Assembly: GCF_002873335.1 (NCBI RefSeq)
Contig: NZ_MCUW01000089.1
Span: forward strand, 124,001-188,000
Direction of reading: 5' to 3'
DNA from: Vibrio sp. 10N.286.49.B1
GTDB taxonomy: Bacteria > Pseudomonadota > Gammaproteobacteria > Enterobacterales > Vibrionaceae
DNA: 64,000 nucleotides
Under the pieces are notes generated by a model that ran no database searches, was not told the origin of the DNA, and saw nothing but the letters and a program-made list of their open reading frames with translations. The translations under genes were made by a program, and so were the position numbers. Below, one piece after another: positions 28,401 to 38,940 of the stretch. Every line of letters starts with the position of its first letter. Position 1 is the stretch's first letter.

Positions 28401-29780
28401 TTAAACTGGTGTGGCTTGGTTATGTCTTCGAATCACCACTCGCAAACGTAACAACATCAGCGTTGCTGCGACGGTCAGTCCAGTGAGTATTCCTACCCAA
28501 AAGCCTTCCTCTCCCATAGCAGGAACCACGTAATCGGTCATGCCAAAGACTACGCCAATAGGTAGCGCTAATCCCCAATACGAAGCAATGGCTAAGAACA
28601 TCGGCACCTTGGTATCTTTGTAACCACGCAAAGCGCCGTTTGCTGACGTTTGTAATGCATCGCTAAACTGATACATCGCCGTAAACACCAAGAGTGTCGC
28701 CGCCGTCGCGCTGATAGCAGGATCGGTAGTGTAGAGTCGAATAATGACGTCAGGGAAAAGCAAGAACATCGCCACCGATAACAATGACATTAAGCCAGCG
28801 ACCACAATACCCATTTGGCTTCGCTCCAGTGCGCTTTGGTTATCTTTCGCTCCTAAAGCGTGACCCACTCGGATCGTAATACCAAAAGAGATACTCATCG
28901 GGATAACATACGTCATGCTCGAGATATTCAACGCGATCTGAGCCGCCGCAACGTTTTCTGCCCCGATACGAGCAATCAGTAAAGCAATCACGGCAAAAAT
29001 ACTGCCACACACGGCGATATTCATACCAATAGGTAGACCAAGCCTCAAGAGATGGCTGATCTCTTTCATTCTTGGTTTCGCGTCATTGAAACGAATCATA
29101 CTTTTAAAGTGATGATGTCCCTTGATGTAGGAATACAATAGCGCGGACATCAACCAATATACTAAGCTCGTTGCCCAACCACAGCCTACCGCGCCCATTT
29201 CAGGAAAGCCAAACTTGCCATAGATGAGTACATAGTTCACCGGAATATTTACCAACAAGCCTAATACCGAAATAATCATTGGGGCCTTGGTATTGTTCAT
29301 CCCTTCACAAAAACCATTTAGGGTATAAAACAAGGCGATACCCGGCACACCAAACGCCAAAGCAAAGGCATAGTTACTGGCTATAGGGATAATCTCAGAG
29401 GCAACACCAATCCATTCAAGAATCGGTTTTGCACTCAGCAGATACGCAATTAGCAAGAGGCTTGAGATAAACGCTAACCAAAGCATCTGAATGAATTCGA
29501 CAGAGATGCTGTCAAAATCACGCGCACCGCGGTGAAAAGCCACCACTGGCGTCAACGCCATAATAATGCCACGCAATAGCAACAATACAGGGATCCATAG
29601 GCTAGTGCCAAGTGCAATCGCAGCAAGATCAGCAGGACTGACTTGTCCGGCCATAGTGGTATCAACAAACCCCATTGCTTGGGTCGCGAGTTGAGTGAGT
29701 ATGATTGGCGTTGACAATGTCATTAACGCACCGGATTCACGAGAAAAACGGGGTAAAAAAGGACGAGCGGTAGTTTGCAT
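28401..29780 (-). CDS. MATE family efflux transporter
   Basis: A 459-residue inner-membrane protein with about 12 hydrophobic segments. The family opening STPIILTQLATQAMGFVDTTMAG is followed by internal two-fold repeat signs (GLPIGMNIAV in the second half, and LRGYKDTKVPMFLAIASYWG near the end). Such transporters expel cationic drugs, dyes or toxins using sodium or proton gradients (NorM group); the substrate cannot be read from the sequence. It stands alone, convergent with dgcA and divergent from rhlE. Confidence 0.88.
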   Translation of the reverse strand: MQTTARPFLPRFSRESGALMTLSTPIILTQLATQAMGFVDTTMAGQVSPADLAAIALGTSLWIPVLLLLRGIIMALTPVVAFHRGARDFDSISVEFIQMLWLAFISSLLLIAYLLSAKPILEWIGVASEIIPIASNYAFALAFGVPGIALFYTLNGFCEGMNNTKAPMIISVLGLLVNIPVNYVLIYGKFGFPEMGAVGCGWATSLVYWLMSALLYSYIKGHHHFKSMIRFNDAKPRMKEISHLLRLGLPIGMNIAVCGSIFAVIALLIARIGAENVAAAQIALNISSMTYVIPMSISFGITIRVGHALGAKDNQSALERSQMGIVVAGLMSLLSVAMFLLFPDVIIRLYTTDPAISATAATLLVFTAMYQFSDALQTSANGALRGYKDTKVPMFLAIASYWGLALPIGVVFGMTDYVVPAMGEEGFWVGILTGLTVAATLMLLRLRVVIRRHNQATPV

Positions 29781-30051
29781 GGGGGTTCTAACACCAATAG
29801 AAATGCACCAATAATGGCGGGATGGCAGTGTGCATTTTTAGGGTGTGCCCTTGGGGCGGCGACAATATAAACGTCATTATTCTCAATTTCAAGCCGCCAT
29901 TAACTCAGAATTGTATTGATGTTCGACACGAAAGCACGCAAAATAGCGCGCCTTGCCCTATCTTTGGGTATAAGGGCTCTCAAAAATACCTCTATGTTCA
30001 ACGTATTAATATTGAGTTCCCACTCTCCTACCCCACTTATTGAGTACCACT

Positions 30052-31422
30052 ATGAGTTTTGAATCCTTAGGATTATCTGTTCCACTTCTTCGCGCTATCG
30101 ACGAGCTTGGTTACACCAAGGCATCGCCAATTCAAGAAAAAGCAATCCCGGCCATTATCGAAGGCAAGGATGTGATGGCGGCTGCCCAGACCGGAACAGG
30201 CAAAACTGCAGGATTCACTTTACCGCTACTTGAAAAGTTAAGCTCGGGCCAAAAAGCCAAAAGTAATCATGTTCGTGCATTGATCCTAACCCCTACCCGT
30301 GAGCTTGCGGCTCAGGTCCACGACAGTGTCGTCAAATATGGTGCTCACCTACCATTGACATCAAATGTTGTGTTTGGCGGCGTTAAGGTCAACCCGCAAA
30401 TGCAAAAGCTTCGTAAGGGTTGCGATGTCCTTGTTGCGACGCCTGGTCGATTGCTTGATCTCTATAGCCAAAATGCCGTTAAGTTTTCGCAGCTTGAGGT
30501 ATTGGTCTTAGACGAAGCCGATCGCATGTTAGACATGGGCTTTTTCCGCGACATCAAAAAGATCTTAGATCTGTTGCCAAAAGAACGTCAAAACCTTTTA
30601 TTTTCTGCCACATTTTCACCAGAGATTCGTTCCCTAGCAAAAGGCTTGGTGCATAATCCGGTTGAGATTTCCGTCAACCCGCCAAACTCAACCACCAAAT
30701 TGGTTGAGCAAAGCATTTACGTTGCCGACAAAAACCAGAAGTCAGCCATCCTTGCTAAGCTCATTGAACAAGGTAATTGGAAACAGGTGCTTGTGTTTAG
30801 TAAGACTAAACACGGTGCTAACCGTCTTGCTCGCTTTTTAGAAGGCAAGAATATCTCTGCGATGGCCATTCACGGTAATAAGAGCCAAGGTGCACGAACC
30901 AAAGCTCTTGAGCACTTTAAAACCGGTCAAATCCGAGTGTTGGTTGCGACCGACATTGCCGCTCGTGGTTTAGATATCCCTCAGCTGCCACAAGTAGTCA
31001 ACTTTGAGTTGCCGCACGTTTCTGAAGACTATGTACACCGTATCGGTCGTACTGGTCGTGCTGGTGAAACGGGCAAAGCCTATTCATTGGTTTGTGCCGA
31101 TGAAGCAAAAGAATTGTTCGCGATTGAAAGACTGATTGGCGAAGTGCTGACACGAAATGAAATCGAAGGTCACAAGCCTGTGCATCCACTGCCAGCATCA
31201 AAGCTAGGTGGACGTGCCCCGCAAGCGAAAAAACCGAAGAAACCAAAAACTGGTCATTCAGATGGTCAGCGCACCACAAGCAGCAATCAAAAAACGAAGC
31301 AGCGCCAATTTGGTAAGTCAGATTCTGCGAGCAAAGAAGGCGGCAACGCCAATGCGCGCTCAGGAAATAGTGCAAGAAGACGTCGTCCAAAACCGGCCAA
31401 CAATGCGCCAAAATCCCAATAG
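30052..31422 (+). CDS. rhlE: DEAD-box RNA helicase RhlE
   Basis: A 456-residue helicase. Motifs in order: Q motif [14 protein letters not shown], Walker [31 protein letters not shown] in [17 protein letters not shown], then the second RecA domain with [16 protein letters not shown] and [13 protein letters not shown]. The tail from about residue 385 is Lys/Arg/Asn-rich and probably binds RNA non-specifically. The opening [19 protein letters not shown] matches RhlE. The frame extends four codons to a TTG, but the ATG is the family start. RhlE-type helicases work in ribosome assembly and RNA decay. Confidence 0.9.
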   Translation: MSFESLGLSVPLLRAIDELGYTKASPIQEKAIPAIIEGKDVMAAAQTGTGKTAGFTLPLLEKLSSGQKAKSNHVRALILTPTRELAAQVHDSVVKYGAHLPLTSNVVFGGVKVNPQMQKLRKGCDVLVATPGRLLDLYSQNAVKFSQLEVLVLDEADRMLDMGFFRDIKKILDLLPKERQNLLFSATFSPEIRSLAKGLVHNPVEISVNPPNSTTKLVEQSIYVADKNQKSAILAKLIEQGNWKQVLVFSKTKHGANRLARFLEGKNISAMAIHGNKSQGARTKALEHFKTGQIRVLVATDIAARGLDIPQLPQVVNFELPHVSEDYVHRIGRTGRAGETGKAYSLVCADEAKELFAIERLIGEVLTRNEIEGHKPVHPLPASKLGGRAPQAKKPKKPKTGHSDGQRTTSSNQKTKQRQFGKSDSASKEGGNANARSGNSARRRRPKPANNAPKSQ

Positions 31423-31473
31423 CGGATGAAGTCCCTGCCTAATCAATAAAGTAGGTAGGGACAATTAAGCACC

Positions 31474-31518
31474 AACAATAAAAAAGGACCATTATTTTAA
31501 TGGTCCTTTTTTATTGTT
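31474..31518 (+). terminator. Rho-independent terminator of rhlE
   Basis: A perfect 21-bp stem with a TTT loop: the arm runs AACAATAAAAAAGGACCATT plus A, and the reverse arm carries GGTCCTTTTTTATTGTT. The U-run is built into the stem. It lies 52 bases after the stop codon and is symmetric enough to work both ways. Confidence 0.9.
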
Positions 31519-31710
31519 AATTAACATACTTATTGAAGACAAAGAATTGCAAACATAACACTAAATGGGTAGGTGTTTTTTTGACACCTCGTCAACACCT
31601 TGACACTCATTGCGCCACATCATCATTCTATAAATTAACCCGAAAACCTATTTTCACTTATTTATATTATTTGTTAAATTCGCGTCAAATATATAATAAA
31701 GGCTTATATC

Positions 31711-33711
31711 ATGTTCGGATTTTCTCGCTCAGTTAATATAAGAAGTACGATTCTTATTGTATTTCTTATTCCAACATCACTTCTTATCATTTTAATTGGC
31801 ATTCAGATCAGCAAAACAAGTGAACAAGTTGCGCAAGCCGAGATATCCCAGGAGTCTGTAGAACTCTTTCATTTGTATGATGAAGTTGCCCATCAGTTTG
31901 CTGTTGAGCGTGGTCTAACTGCAGGGGTGGTGGCAGCCAAAGGTTTAGGGACCCAAGTGGAAGCCTTACGGAAACAACGACAAAATGCCGATCGTGCTTA
32001 CCAAAATCTTATCCGCTTTCAACCTGCACATATCGAGCCGGAATTATTTGATAACCTAATGGCAGATATCAAGCCACAACTTGAGAGACGCGCTAATATT
32101 CGTTCTCAAGTGGATGCGCTCACTATCAAAGATTCTCCTTTTGCTTTTTACACGGCAATTAATAGCCTAGCACTGGATAATTTATCGGTCCTTCTTACTC
32201 AAATTAGCGACACGCAGCTAAAGCTTCAGCTGCAAGGGTTATTAGAATTACTCGTCATCAAAGAAGAAGCCGGAAAAGCACGTGGCGCGCTGAATGGCGC
32301 ATTTGCTGCTAAACGTTCATCTTTAGATTCCTATGCGAATATCAACAATTACATAGAAACAGAAAAAAATGCTCTACGACAAGCAAACCTGTTGCTTCAA
32401 GGCGATATTCAACACCAACTCACTCAGGCGACTCGCAGTAGTACATGGCGTGAGGTGAACACCATACAACAGCAATACCTCGCCCAAAAAGCCTCACTCG
32501 ACAACCTCACTGGCCCAACGGCTCAAGTATGGTTTTCACTGGCAACGCAAAGAATCGGATTGATTAAGTCATTACGTGACGCCTTTGCGCAGGATATCAC
32601 TCACACGGCATTGAAACTTGAAACACAAGCGAACCGCTTGCGCTTTGGTTACATTGCATTGGCACTATTTATTGTCGTACCGCTTACTATCCTCGCTATC
32701 CATTCCGTTCGCGCGATACGCAGGCGAGTCGCGACATTCACTCAACAGCTCGATCACATAGCCAAAAATAAAGATCTTACCTTGAAGCTAACCAGCTCAA
32801 AAAATGATGAGCTCGGTGAAATTGCCTACCATTTTAATTACCTTACGGACAGTTTAAGCCAGGCACTGAGTAAATCACTTGACGTAGCTAATCGCACGGA
32901 ACAAGAGATGAAGAGCATGAGTCACTTGGTGAGTCAGGCCCAAGAAGTCAGCCAACAAACCCACTTACGCTGCGATAATATTGCGACAGCCATGACGGAG
33001 ATGTCTCAGACCAGCCAAGAAGTGGCAAGCATTACCGTCGATGCACAACAAAGCGCTGACAGTGTGAAAGACAAAGCGGTTGAGTGTCACCAACACGGCG
33101 AAGCCTCGTTAGCCACAACAACCCGTTTGATTGGTAGTGTTAACGACACTTACACGTGCCTAGAGAGCCTTGAACAGCAAACGGTGAACGTGACCGAGAT
33201 TCTCGATAATATTAATGCCATCTCTGAGCAAACCAACTTACTCGCCCTAAATGCCGCGATTGAAGCAGCACGAGCAGGGGAACAAGGCCGAGGGTTTGCC
33301 GTTGTTGCTGACGAGGTTAGAACGTTGGCACAGCGTAGCAAACAGTCCACAGAAGACATTCGTCATCTTTTGGATAGCATCAGTGACAACGCTAAAACCT
33401 CGTTTGGTAATATGCAACAAAGTCGAGACGCCAGTTACTCGACTCAAACGAAAGTATCGGAAACCAACGATATGATGGACGCACTGATTGTGACCGTAAA
33501 AGAGATCACCGACTTCAATACGAGTATCGCTACCGCATCAGAAGAACAGTCTCAAACCACACTATCCGTCGAGTCTGATATCGACAACTTGTTGACGTTG
33601 GTTGAAACCACCAACCATACGGTCGCGAATCTCCATAACGAGATGAATACCGTCAAACAACGGATGTCGGAGCTGGTGCAAGAAGTGTCTGATTTTAAAC
33701 TGAATGCTTAG
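31711..33711 (+). CDS. Methyl-accepting chemotaxis protein with NIT-like sensor domain
   Basis: A 666-residue chemoreceptor. The first membrane helix is at about 10-30 ([19 protein letters not shown]). A large periplasmic helical domain follows with the NIT-type motif [15 protein letters not shown] (about residues 69-83). The second membrane helix is at about 312-334, HAMP at about 335-388, and the signalling domain carries the highly conserved hairpin tip [20 protein letters not shown] and [20 protein letters not shown] domains were described as nitrate/nitrite sensors, so nitrate is a candidate ligand; this is inference. No C-terminal CheR-binding pentapeptide is seen. Confidence 0.88.
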   Translation: MFGFSRSVNIRSTILIVFLIPTSLLIILIGIQISKTSEQVAQAEISQESVELFHLYDEVAHQFAVERGLTAGVVAAKGLGTQVEALRKQRQNADRAYQNLIRFQPAHIEPELFDNLMADIKPQLERRANIRSQVDALTIKDSPFAFYTAINSLALDNLSVLLTQISDTQLKLQLQGLLELLVIKEEAGKARGALNGAFAAKRSSLDSYANINNYIETEKNALRQANLLLQGDIQHQLTQATRSSTWREVNTIQQQYLAQKASLDNLTGPTAQVWFSLATQRIGLIKSLRDAFAQDITHTALKLETQANRLRFGYIALALFIVVPLTILAIHSVRAIRRRVATFTQQLDHIAKNKDLTLKLTSSKNDELGEIAYHFNYLTDSLSQALSKSLDVANRTEQEMKSMSHLVSQAQEVSQQTHLRCDNIATAMTEMSQTSQEVASITVDAQQSADSVKDKAVECHQHGEASLATTTRLIGSVNDTYTCLESLEQQTVNVTEILDNINAISEQTNLLALNAAIEAARAGEQGRGFAVVADEVRTLAQRSKQSTEDIRHLLDSISDNAKTSFGNMQQSRDASYSTQTKVSETNDMMDALIVTVKEITDFNTSIATASEEQSQTTLSVESDIDNLLTLVETTNHTVANLHNEMNTVKQRMSELVQEVSDFKLNA

Positions 33712-33745
33712 TCAGATAGCGATTGAATAATGCTGAAGTAACCAA

Positions 33746-33772
33746 AGGAAAGTGCTCAGGTGGCACTTTCCT
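33746..33772. terminator. Bidirectional terminator between MCP and L,D-transpeptidase genes
   Basis: A perfect 10-bp stem AGGAAAGTGC/GCACTTTCCT with a 7-base loop, located between two convergent genes. T-runs outside the stem are weak. Confidence 0.6.
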
Positions 33773-33837
33773 CTGAATAGCGGGGAGTAACAAGATGCAG
33801 ATAAAAGTAAGCGGTTAAAGGCATTGCAGGCTTGGTA

Positions 33838-34482
33838 TCAAGACGCTTTAGAGCTCGCGTAGATGACACTGCCACCCTTGATGGTATCAATAATCTCTTT
33901 TGAGACAGCTTCTGGCAAAGCTGGACAACCCCAACTGCGCCCCAAGTAGCCATTCTTTTTAATGAACGATTCATTCGCATAATTCGCGCCATGCACCACA
34001 ATATAACGCTCACGGGCATTGTCATTCACACCACTTGTCATCCCATCTAATCTTAATGAGTAGCCATTTGACCCATAGTACGTCGTATCAGTAACAAACG
34101 TACCTAATGAGGTCTTACGTGAATTTATCGCGTTGGAAAAGGCCGTCGCTTGTTTGGCACCACTATTGACGCCATGAGAGACATAAGTGTTAAACACTAA
34201 AGACTTCTTATCCATATCAATGACGAAGAATCGTTTATCAGTCGATGGTTTTGAATAATCAATGATAGTTAGCAACGATTTTTTACGCTCTGGGGTTTTA
34301 CGATAAGCGATGTACGCATCTTTAAATAGTTGAAAATCAACGACACCGTCTAATGCTGCGCTTTGGTATATTCGTTTCGCTATACTTGTGGGTATTTCGG
34401 TTTCGCTGCGCACATTAGTTGAAAATATGAGGCTGGTTATGAAAACCATTGCCCATAAAGGAAATAAATTTAGTTTAATCAT
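33838..34482 (-). CDS. Murein L,D-transpeptidase catalytic domain protein (YkuD-type)
   Basis: A 214-residue secreted protein with a signal peptide (MIKLNLFPLWAMVFITSLIF). The catalytic region has YIVVHGANYA and, 19-25 residues later, GYLGRSWGCPALP, i.e. the His and Ser-x-Gly-Cys of the L,D-transpeptidase fold. Such enzymes form 3-3 peptidoglycan cross-links or attach lipoproteins, acting in the periplasm. No LysM or other binding module is present. A TTG three codons upstream is not needed; the ATG at 34482 is used. It stands alone. Confidence 0.85.
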   Translation of the reverse strand: MIKLNLFPLWAMVFITSLIFSTNVRSETEIPTSIAKRIYQSAALDGVVDFQLFKDAYIAYRKTPERKKSLLTIIDYSKPSTDKRFFVIDMDKKSLVFNTYVSHGVNSGAKQATAFSNAINSRKTSLGTFVTDTTYYGSNGYSLRLDGMTSGVNDNARERYIVVHGANYANESFIKKNGYLGRSWGCPALPEAVSKEIIDTIKGGSVIYASSKAS

Positions 34483-34851
34483 TGCTACCAAGTAACCAAT
34501 TAGAACGACTGCATGAGAAGTTTCACGCTCACAATTGAGGCAATATTACGCTAAATTTTTCTAACTTTAAATATATCAGGCGATATTTCGACCAATAATT
34601 TGAAACTAATCGTGTATTTAATAACTTTGAATATACGGCCTTATTTAAAATCAACAAGTTAAGTTTTTCAATAATGAAGATATTATTATTACTTACCAAT
34701 ACACGCCACGCTATTTATAAATCCCAGTTAACAGTATTTTCCAGCACGGTGAATTTATTTAATCACTCTCTAAGAAAGCTGGTTTATCACTATTCAATAA
34801 ACCATATTTCAATTACTTATCCTCCCTCTCTTTATTCAATTCCATTTCTTC
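34483..34851. other. AT-rich intergenic region
   Basis: 369 AT-rich bases. An inverted repeat TGGTTTAT/ATAAACCA with a 9-base loop at 34780-34804 may end the leftward GDPD-deoR transcript, followed on that strand by GCTTTCTTAG. A 75-codon plus-strand frame here has atypical composition, no ribosome site and runs into the deoR gene; it was not called. Confidence 0.55.
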
Positions 34852-35625
34852 CTATTCAACGATTTTGGGTTCAACACCGAAAACACGATCAAAATGGTTG
34901 AGTGACGCAATTTTTGCGTTCGCTTTTCCTTGCCATTTTGTACGGTTGGCCACCAGCCATTTTTCTTGTGCACCACCGACAATATGCTGGCTCACAACCG
35001 CCTCTCTAAGTTCATGCTCGAAAGCGAACGCTTGAGATTCATTTGACGGCGTACTTAACGAGCTCATATGGCTATCTCTCACGGCAGTAATCGACTTAAT
35101 TGCCGCACAACTGATAATACCAATATCTGCGGTAAACTGAGCAAAGAAAGACACGACACTGTCGCCCACGACATCTCTATCATTGGTACGAACCCGCCCT
35201 CCCGGTACCCATGTTTCTATGTTGCTGTACTGCGACAAGATGTGGGCGGCCTCAAAGTTATTGGTGACCACCCTCAATTCTTGGTGTGCGACCAAGTGCT
35301 GCGCTATCATTGCAATCGTGGTGCCGATTCCCAAAAATACCGTACTGCCATTGGGGATACTCTGCGCCACTTGTTTAGCGATATCTTGCTTCTCATCTTG
35401 GTTGGTCGTTTGCCTCGCCACATAACTGCGATTGGCGAGAGTGACAGGTAAACCAACGCCACCGTGATGACGACGGGCAAAACCAAGCCGACACAATTCA
35501 TTGATATCACGACGAATCGTTTGCGTCGTCATTTCGAAATGATGGGCGAGCTCTTCTATAGAACAATATTCTTGTCCATGTATTTTATCTACGATCTCTT
35601 GTTGACGAATGCTCAATGGTGGCAT
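34852..35625 (-). CDS. DeoR/GlpR-family transcriptional regulator
   Basis: A 257-residue regulator. The N-terminal helix-turn-helix reads SIEELAHHFEMTTQTIRRDI, followed by RRHHGGVGLP. The C-terminal phosphosugar-sensing domain carries VFLGIGTTIAMIAQHL, RVVTNNFEAAHILSQ and VVGDSVVSFF. It resembles GlpR, whose inducer is glycerol-3-phosphate. It starts 2 bases after the GDPD stop codon, so the two form an operon divergent from ugpBAEC. It is therefore the likely repressor of the glycerophosphodiester genes, by inference from context. Confidence 0.85.
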   Translation of the reverse strand: MPPLSIRQQEIVDKIHGQEYCSIEELAHHFEMTTQTIRRDINELCRLGFARRHHGGVGLPVTLANRSYVARQTTNQDEKQDIAKQVAQSIPNGSTVFLGIGTTIAMIAQHLVAHQELRVVTNNFEAAHILSQYSNIETWVPGGRVRTNDRDVVGDSVVSFFAQFTADIGIISCAAIKSITAVRDSHMSSLSTPSNESQAFAFEHELREAVVSQHIVGGAQEKWLVANRTKWQGKANAKIASLNHFDRVFGVEPKIVE

Positions 35626-35627
35626 CT

Positions 35628-36386
35628 TTAAATAACCTCTAGGTCATAATCATTAATAACCGATTTTGTATCTTCATTAATATATGCCTGTGGTCTATCG
35701 GTAATCATCATATCGACACCCCAACGCCAGTGGTCACTGACTGTTTCCGGATGATTTGGCGTATAACAATATAATTCATAACCCAGTAACTTAATATATT
35801 TGGCTTGCTTGTCAGTTAGGTTTCGATAATCGCAATGCACGCTAAATGCTGACACTGCCAATAACACCTCACTAGCATTCGAAGGAATATGCTGCCACAG
35901 CTGACCACGTTTAATCTCAGGAAAGATAACACCTAAATACTTTAATACGTCGGTATCAAAACTTGAAAACAATAAATCTGACGTTTCAATATTGCTTTCA
36001 ACGATCACTGCCTTTATTTGATCGCAAAGCACGAAAGCATCATCTCCAGGATAGGCCTTTATTTCTATATTTACCTTTGTGCCGTTGTTTTTAGCAAGCT
36101 CAAGTGTTTCGCTAAGTGTCGGAATTGTCTCCTTATTAAATTCCCAACCAAACCAAGAGCCTGCATCGACCGTTTGAAGCTCTGCTTGAGTCATCGATGA
36201 GACTTTCCCCGTCCCATTACTACATCGGTCTATGGTTTGGTCATGTATCACCATTGGAATATTATCTAAACTTAACTGAACGTCAATTTCAATCCAATCA
36301 CAATGATACGCCTTAGCAAGATTAAACGCCGCCAATGTGTTTTCTGGTGCAATGCTTGATACGCCTCTATGTGCGGTCGTTTTCAT
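35628..36386 (-). CDS. Glycerophosphodiester phosphodiesterase (cytoplasmic, UgpQ-like)
   Basis: A 252-residue TIM-barrel phosphodiesterase with no signal peptide. The catalytic HRGVSSIAPENTLAAF lies at residues 6-21, the metal-binding EIDVQLSLDNIPMVIHD near 34-50, and NIEIKAYPG near 107. It hydrolyses glycerophosphodiesters such as glycerophosphocholine to glycerol-3-phosphate and an alcohol. Its partner transporter UgpBAEC is encoded divergently. The organisation matches the function of E. coli UgpQ, although here the gene is coupled to the regulator rather than to ugpC. Confidence 0.9.
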   Translation of the reverse strand: MKTTAHRGVSSIAPENTLAAFNLAKAYHCDWIEIDVQLSLDNIPMVIHDQTIDRCSNGTGKVSSMTQAELQTVDAGSWFGWEFNKETIPTLSETLELAKNNGTKVNIEIKAYPGDDAFVLCDQIKAVIVESNIETSDLLFSSFDTDVLKYLGVIFPEIKRGQLWQHIPSNASEVLLAVSAFSVHCDYRNLTDKQAKYIKLLGYELYCYTPNHPETVSDHWRWGVDMMITDRPQAYINEDTKSVINDYDLEVI

Positions 36387-36467
36387 GGCTCGTACCTCTA
36401 TTCTTCTATTAATTTGAATACTCTAAAAGTAAGTAATTTGAATGCTTTTGAAATTAGGTGTTCTTTC

Positions 36468-36611
36468 AAGTTCAAATGAAGAATCGCAAACCTACGTTAC
36501 CGTTTTATTTCACAACAATTGAAAATGAGTGAACATAAAACGACAAATTAAGTTCATTTTTCTGTCACCTAAGCGTCATTTAGTTCATTTAACTTTCAAG
36601 TGAACATTTTT
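36468..36611. promoter_or_regulatory. Cluster of GTTCA/TGAAC motifs between GDPD and ugpB
   Basis: Related A/T-flanked half-sites recur in both orientations: AAGTTCAAATGAAGAA near 36469, AGTGAACATAAAA at 36528, AAGTTCATTTTT at 36550, TTAGTTCATTTAA at 36580 and AAGTGAACATTTTT at 36598. Clustered repeated sites fit a DeoR/GlpR-type repressor controlling both divergent operons. Which protein binds is not shown by the sequence. Confidence 0.5.
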
Positions 36612-36679
36612 GGCGGTGATAACATTATCCCGTCATTTTTAATTAAACGATATTGATGTCCTCAGATAAGGAAAATCTC

Positions 36680-37987
36680 ATGTCAATTAAGACTCTTACT
36701 GGTTTAGCTATTACGACAGCGCTATTAAGTACGCAAGTTCACGCTAAAACAGAGGTCGAATGGTGGCACGCTATGGGTGGCGCGCTAGGTCAAAAAGTTA
36801 ATGAAATTGCTGCTGACTTTAACGCTACCCAATCAGAATACGAGATAAAGCCAGTATACAAAGGCAGTTATGCCGAAACCATGACAAGCGCGATTGCTGC
36901 GTTTAGAGCGAAAGAACAACCTGCCATTGTCCAAGTTTTTGAGGTGGGTACCGCAACGATGATGGGTGCAAAGCAAGCGATCTATCCAGTGTACGAGTTG
37001 ATGGAAGATACTAAAGAACCATTTAATACTGATGATTATCTTGCGGCCGTCACCGGTTACTACACGACTGAAGACGGTCAAATGGTATCGATGCCGTTTA
37101 ACAGTTCGACGCCCGTTATGTACTACAACCGCGACATGTTTAAAAAAGCAGGTATCGAGACTGCGCCAAAAACATGGAAAGAAATGGAGTCAGTATCACG
37201 TAAGCTCATGGAATCAGGCGCTCAATGTGGCTTTACGACGACATGGCAATCGTGGACACAAATTGAAAACTTCGGCGCACGTAATAACATCGCCGTTGCA
37301 GACAACAACAATGGGTTTGGCGGTGTTGATACGCACTTCAAATTCAACGATGCGCCTTTTGTAAAACACATCGAGCAAATGGGGGAGTGGTCAAAAGCCG
37401 GCATATTTAAATATGGCGGTCGCCAATCTGACGGCATGCCTTTGTTCTACACACAAGAGTGTGGCATGACAATGGGCTCTTCAGCAGGTCTGGCTGGCAT
37501 CCAAGAGAATATGGAAGGCATCGACGTGGGTGTTGCTCAACTGCCTTACGACGACACGTTGATTGAAAAACCACAAAACACCATTATTGGTGGAGCGTCA
37601 CTTTGGGTTCTTCGTGGTCAATCTGATGCACAATACCAAGGCGTTGCTAAATTCTTTAGCTACCTATCAAGCGCTGAAGTACAAGCTGATTGGCATCAGT
37701 TTACTGGCTACCTACCCATTACCAAGGAAGCCTACACGCTAACGAAAGAACAAGGATTCTACAACGCTAATCCGGGGACGGATACCGCCGTCGTACAAAT
37801 GACATCGACAGAGCCAACGGCGAACTCAAAAGGCATTCGCTTTGGCAACTTCTTGCAAACTCGCGACATCATCAACGAAGAGCTAGAAGCCGTGTGGGCA
37901 GGTAAAGCTACCGCTAAAACTGCCCTAAACAATGCCGTCCGTCGTGGTGACGAACAGCTGCGTCGCTTTGAGCGCACACAAAAATAA
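36680..37987 (+). CDS. ugpB: ABC transporter substrate-binding protein UgpB
   Basis: A 435-residue periplasmic protein. The signal peptide MSIKTLTGLAITTALLSTQVHA is followed by the family opening TEVEWWHAMGGALGQKV. Further UgpB-like segments are YKGSYAETMTSAIAAFRA, QVFEVGTATMM, SMPFNSSTPVMYYN and FTTTWQSWTQIENF, the region that contacts glycerol-3-phosphate in E. coli UgpB. Earlier starts exist (TTG at 36653, ATG at 36656), but AAGGAAAA sits well before 36680. First gene of ugpBAEC plus a HAD phosphatase. It binds glycerol-3-phosphate or glycerophosphodiesters. Confidence 0.92.
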   Translation: MSIKTLTGLAITTALLSTQVHAKTEVEWWHAMGGALGQKVNEIAADFNATQSEYEIKPVYKGSYAETMTSAIAAFRAKEQPAIVQVFEVGTATMMGAKQAIYPVYELMEDTKEPFNTDDYLAAVTGYYTTEDGQMVSMPFNSSTPVMYYNRDMFKKAGIETAPKTWKEMESVSRKLMESGAQCGFTTTWQSWTQIENFGARNNIAVADNNNGFGGVDTHFKFNDAPFVKHIEQMGEWSKAGIFKYGGRQSDGMPLFYTQECGMTMGSSAGLAGIQENMEGIDVGVAQLPYDDTLIEKPQNTIIGGASLWVLRGQSDAQYQGVAKFFSYLSSAEVQADWHQFTGYLPITKEAYTLTKEQGFYNANPGTDTAVVQMTSTEPTANSKGIRFGNFLQTRDIINEELEAVWAGKATAKTALNNAVRRGDEQLRRFERTQK

Positions 37988-38001
37988 CAAAACATAATTG
38001 G

Positions 38002-38028
38002 TCGCCACCTCAATAATGGGGGTGGCGA
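38002..38028 (+). other. mRNA hairpin between ugpB and ugpA
   Basis: An 8-bp stem TCGCCACC/GGTGGCGA with an 11-base loop and no U-run, 14 bases after the ugpB stop codon. Hairpins placed after binding-protein genes usually protect that part of the mRNA and give more binding protein than permease. Confidence 0.55.
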
Positions 38029-38058
38029 TGCTTAGTTGCAGTCCCTTGGAACACTTGT

Positions 38059-38940
38059 ATGTCATCACCTGTTGTCTTTAAAAATAAATGGTTACCCGTT
38101 GCGCTCATCGCGCCTCAGTTGATCATCACTTTAGTTTTCTTCATCTGGCCTGCGGGTCAGGCTGTATTTCAATCCGCTCAGCTTGAAGATGCGTTTGGGT
38201 TGAGTCGAGAATTCGTGGGATTAGAAAACTTCGTCACATTGTTCAATGACCCCTATTACCTCAATTCCTTTTTGACCACATTACAGTTCAGCATTAGCGT
38301 TGCGTTTTTGGCTTTAATCAGTGCGCTTATATTATCGGCGTTTGCTGAGCAAATTGTTCGAGGATCCACTTTTTATCGAACGTTTTTAATTTGGCCATAC
38401 GCTGTTGCGCCGGTAGTGGCAGGCTCACTTTGGTTGTTTCTTTTTGACCCAACGATTGGTGTTGTCACGGAAATACTGGAATGGTTTGGTGTGAACTGGA
38501 ACCCGACCCTCAATGGTAGTCACGCCATGTGGATGGTGATCATCACCTCAACATGGAAGCAAATCAGCTACAACTTTTTGTTCTTTCTTGCCGCATTACA
38601 ATCGGTGCCAAAATCACTGCACGAAGCCGCAGCAATCGATGGAAGTGGTCCGATTAAGCGCTTTATGACCATCAGTTTTCCGCTGATTTCACCGACGAGC
38701 TTTTTCCTCTTGGTGGTCAACTTTGTTTATGCGTTTTTTGACACATTTGCCGTTATCCATGCCATGACACAAGGTGGACCAAGTAATAGCACCTCAACAC
38801 TGGTCTACAAGGTTTATAACGACGGCTTCATCGGGCTCGATCTCGGCTCATCCGCGGCTCAGTCCGTCATACTGATGGGTCTTGTCGCGCTTCTGACCGT
38901 ATTCCAATTTAAATATGTAGAAAAAAAGGTGGCGTACTAA
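38059..38940 (+). CDS. ugpA: ABC transporter permease UgpA
   Basis: A 293-residue inner-membrane permease with six predicted helices. The first is near residues 12-33 ([20 protein letters not shown]). The cytoplasmic EAA loop [22 protein letters not shown], which docks on the ATPase, is near residue 193-214. It overlaps ugpE by one base (TAATG), indicating coupled translation. Confidence 0.92.
   Translation: MSSPVVFKNKWLPVALIAPQLIITLVFFIWPAGQAVFQSAQLEDAFGLSREFVGLENFVTLFNDPYYLNSFLTTLQFSISVAFLALISALILSAFAEQIVRGSTFYRTFLIWPYAVAPVVAGSLWLFLFDPTIGVVTEILEWFGVNWNPTLNGSHAMWMVIITSTWKQISYNFLFFLAALQSVPKSLHEAAAIDGSGPIKRFMTISFPLISPTSFFLLVVNFVYAFFDTFAVIHAMTQGGPSNSTSTLVYKVYNDGFIGLDLGSSAAQSVILMGLVALLTVFQFKYVEKKVAY

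Noticed and set aside
29822..30043. 73-codon plus-strand frame in the MATE-rhlE gap
   Set aside because: Composition is unlike the neighbours, no ribosome site is present, and it overlaps the likely promoter region of rhlE.
30998..31411. 137-codon minus-strand frame inside rhlE
   Set aside because: It is antisense to the conserved helicase motifs and the basic tail, and looks like a shadow of the coding frame.
34674..34901. 75-codon plus-strand frame in the AT-rich gap before deoR
   Set aside because: It extends into the opposite-strand deoR gene, has AT-driven composition and no ribosome site.
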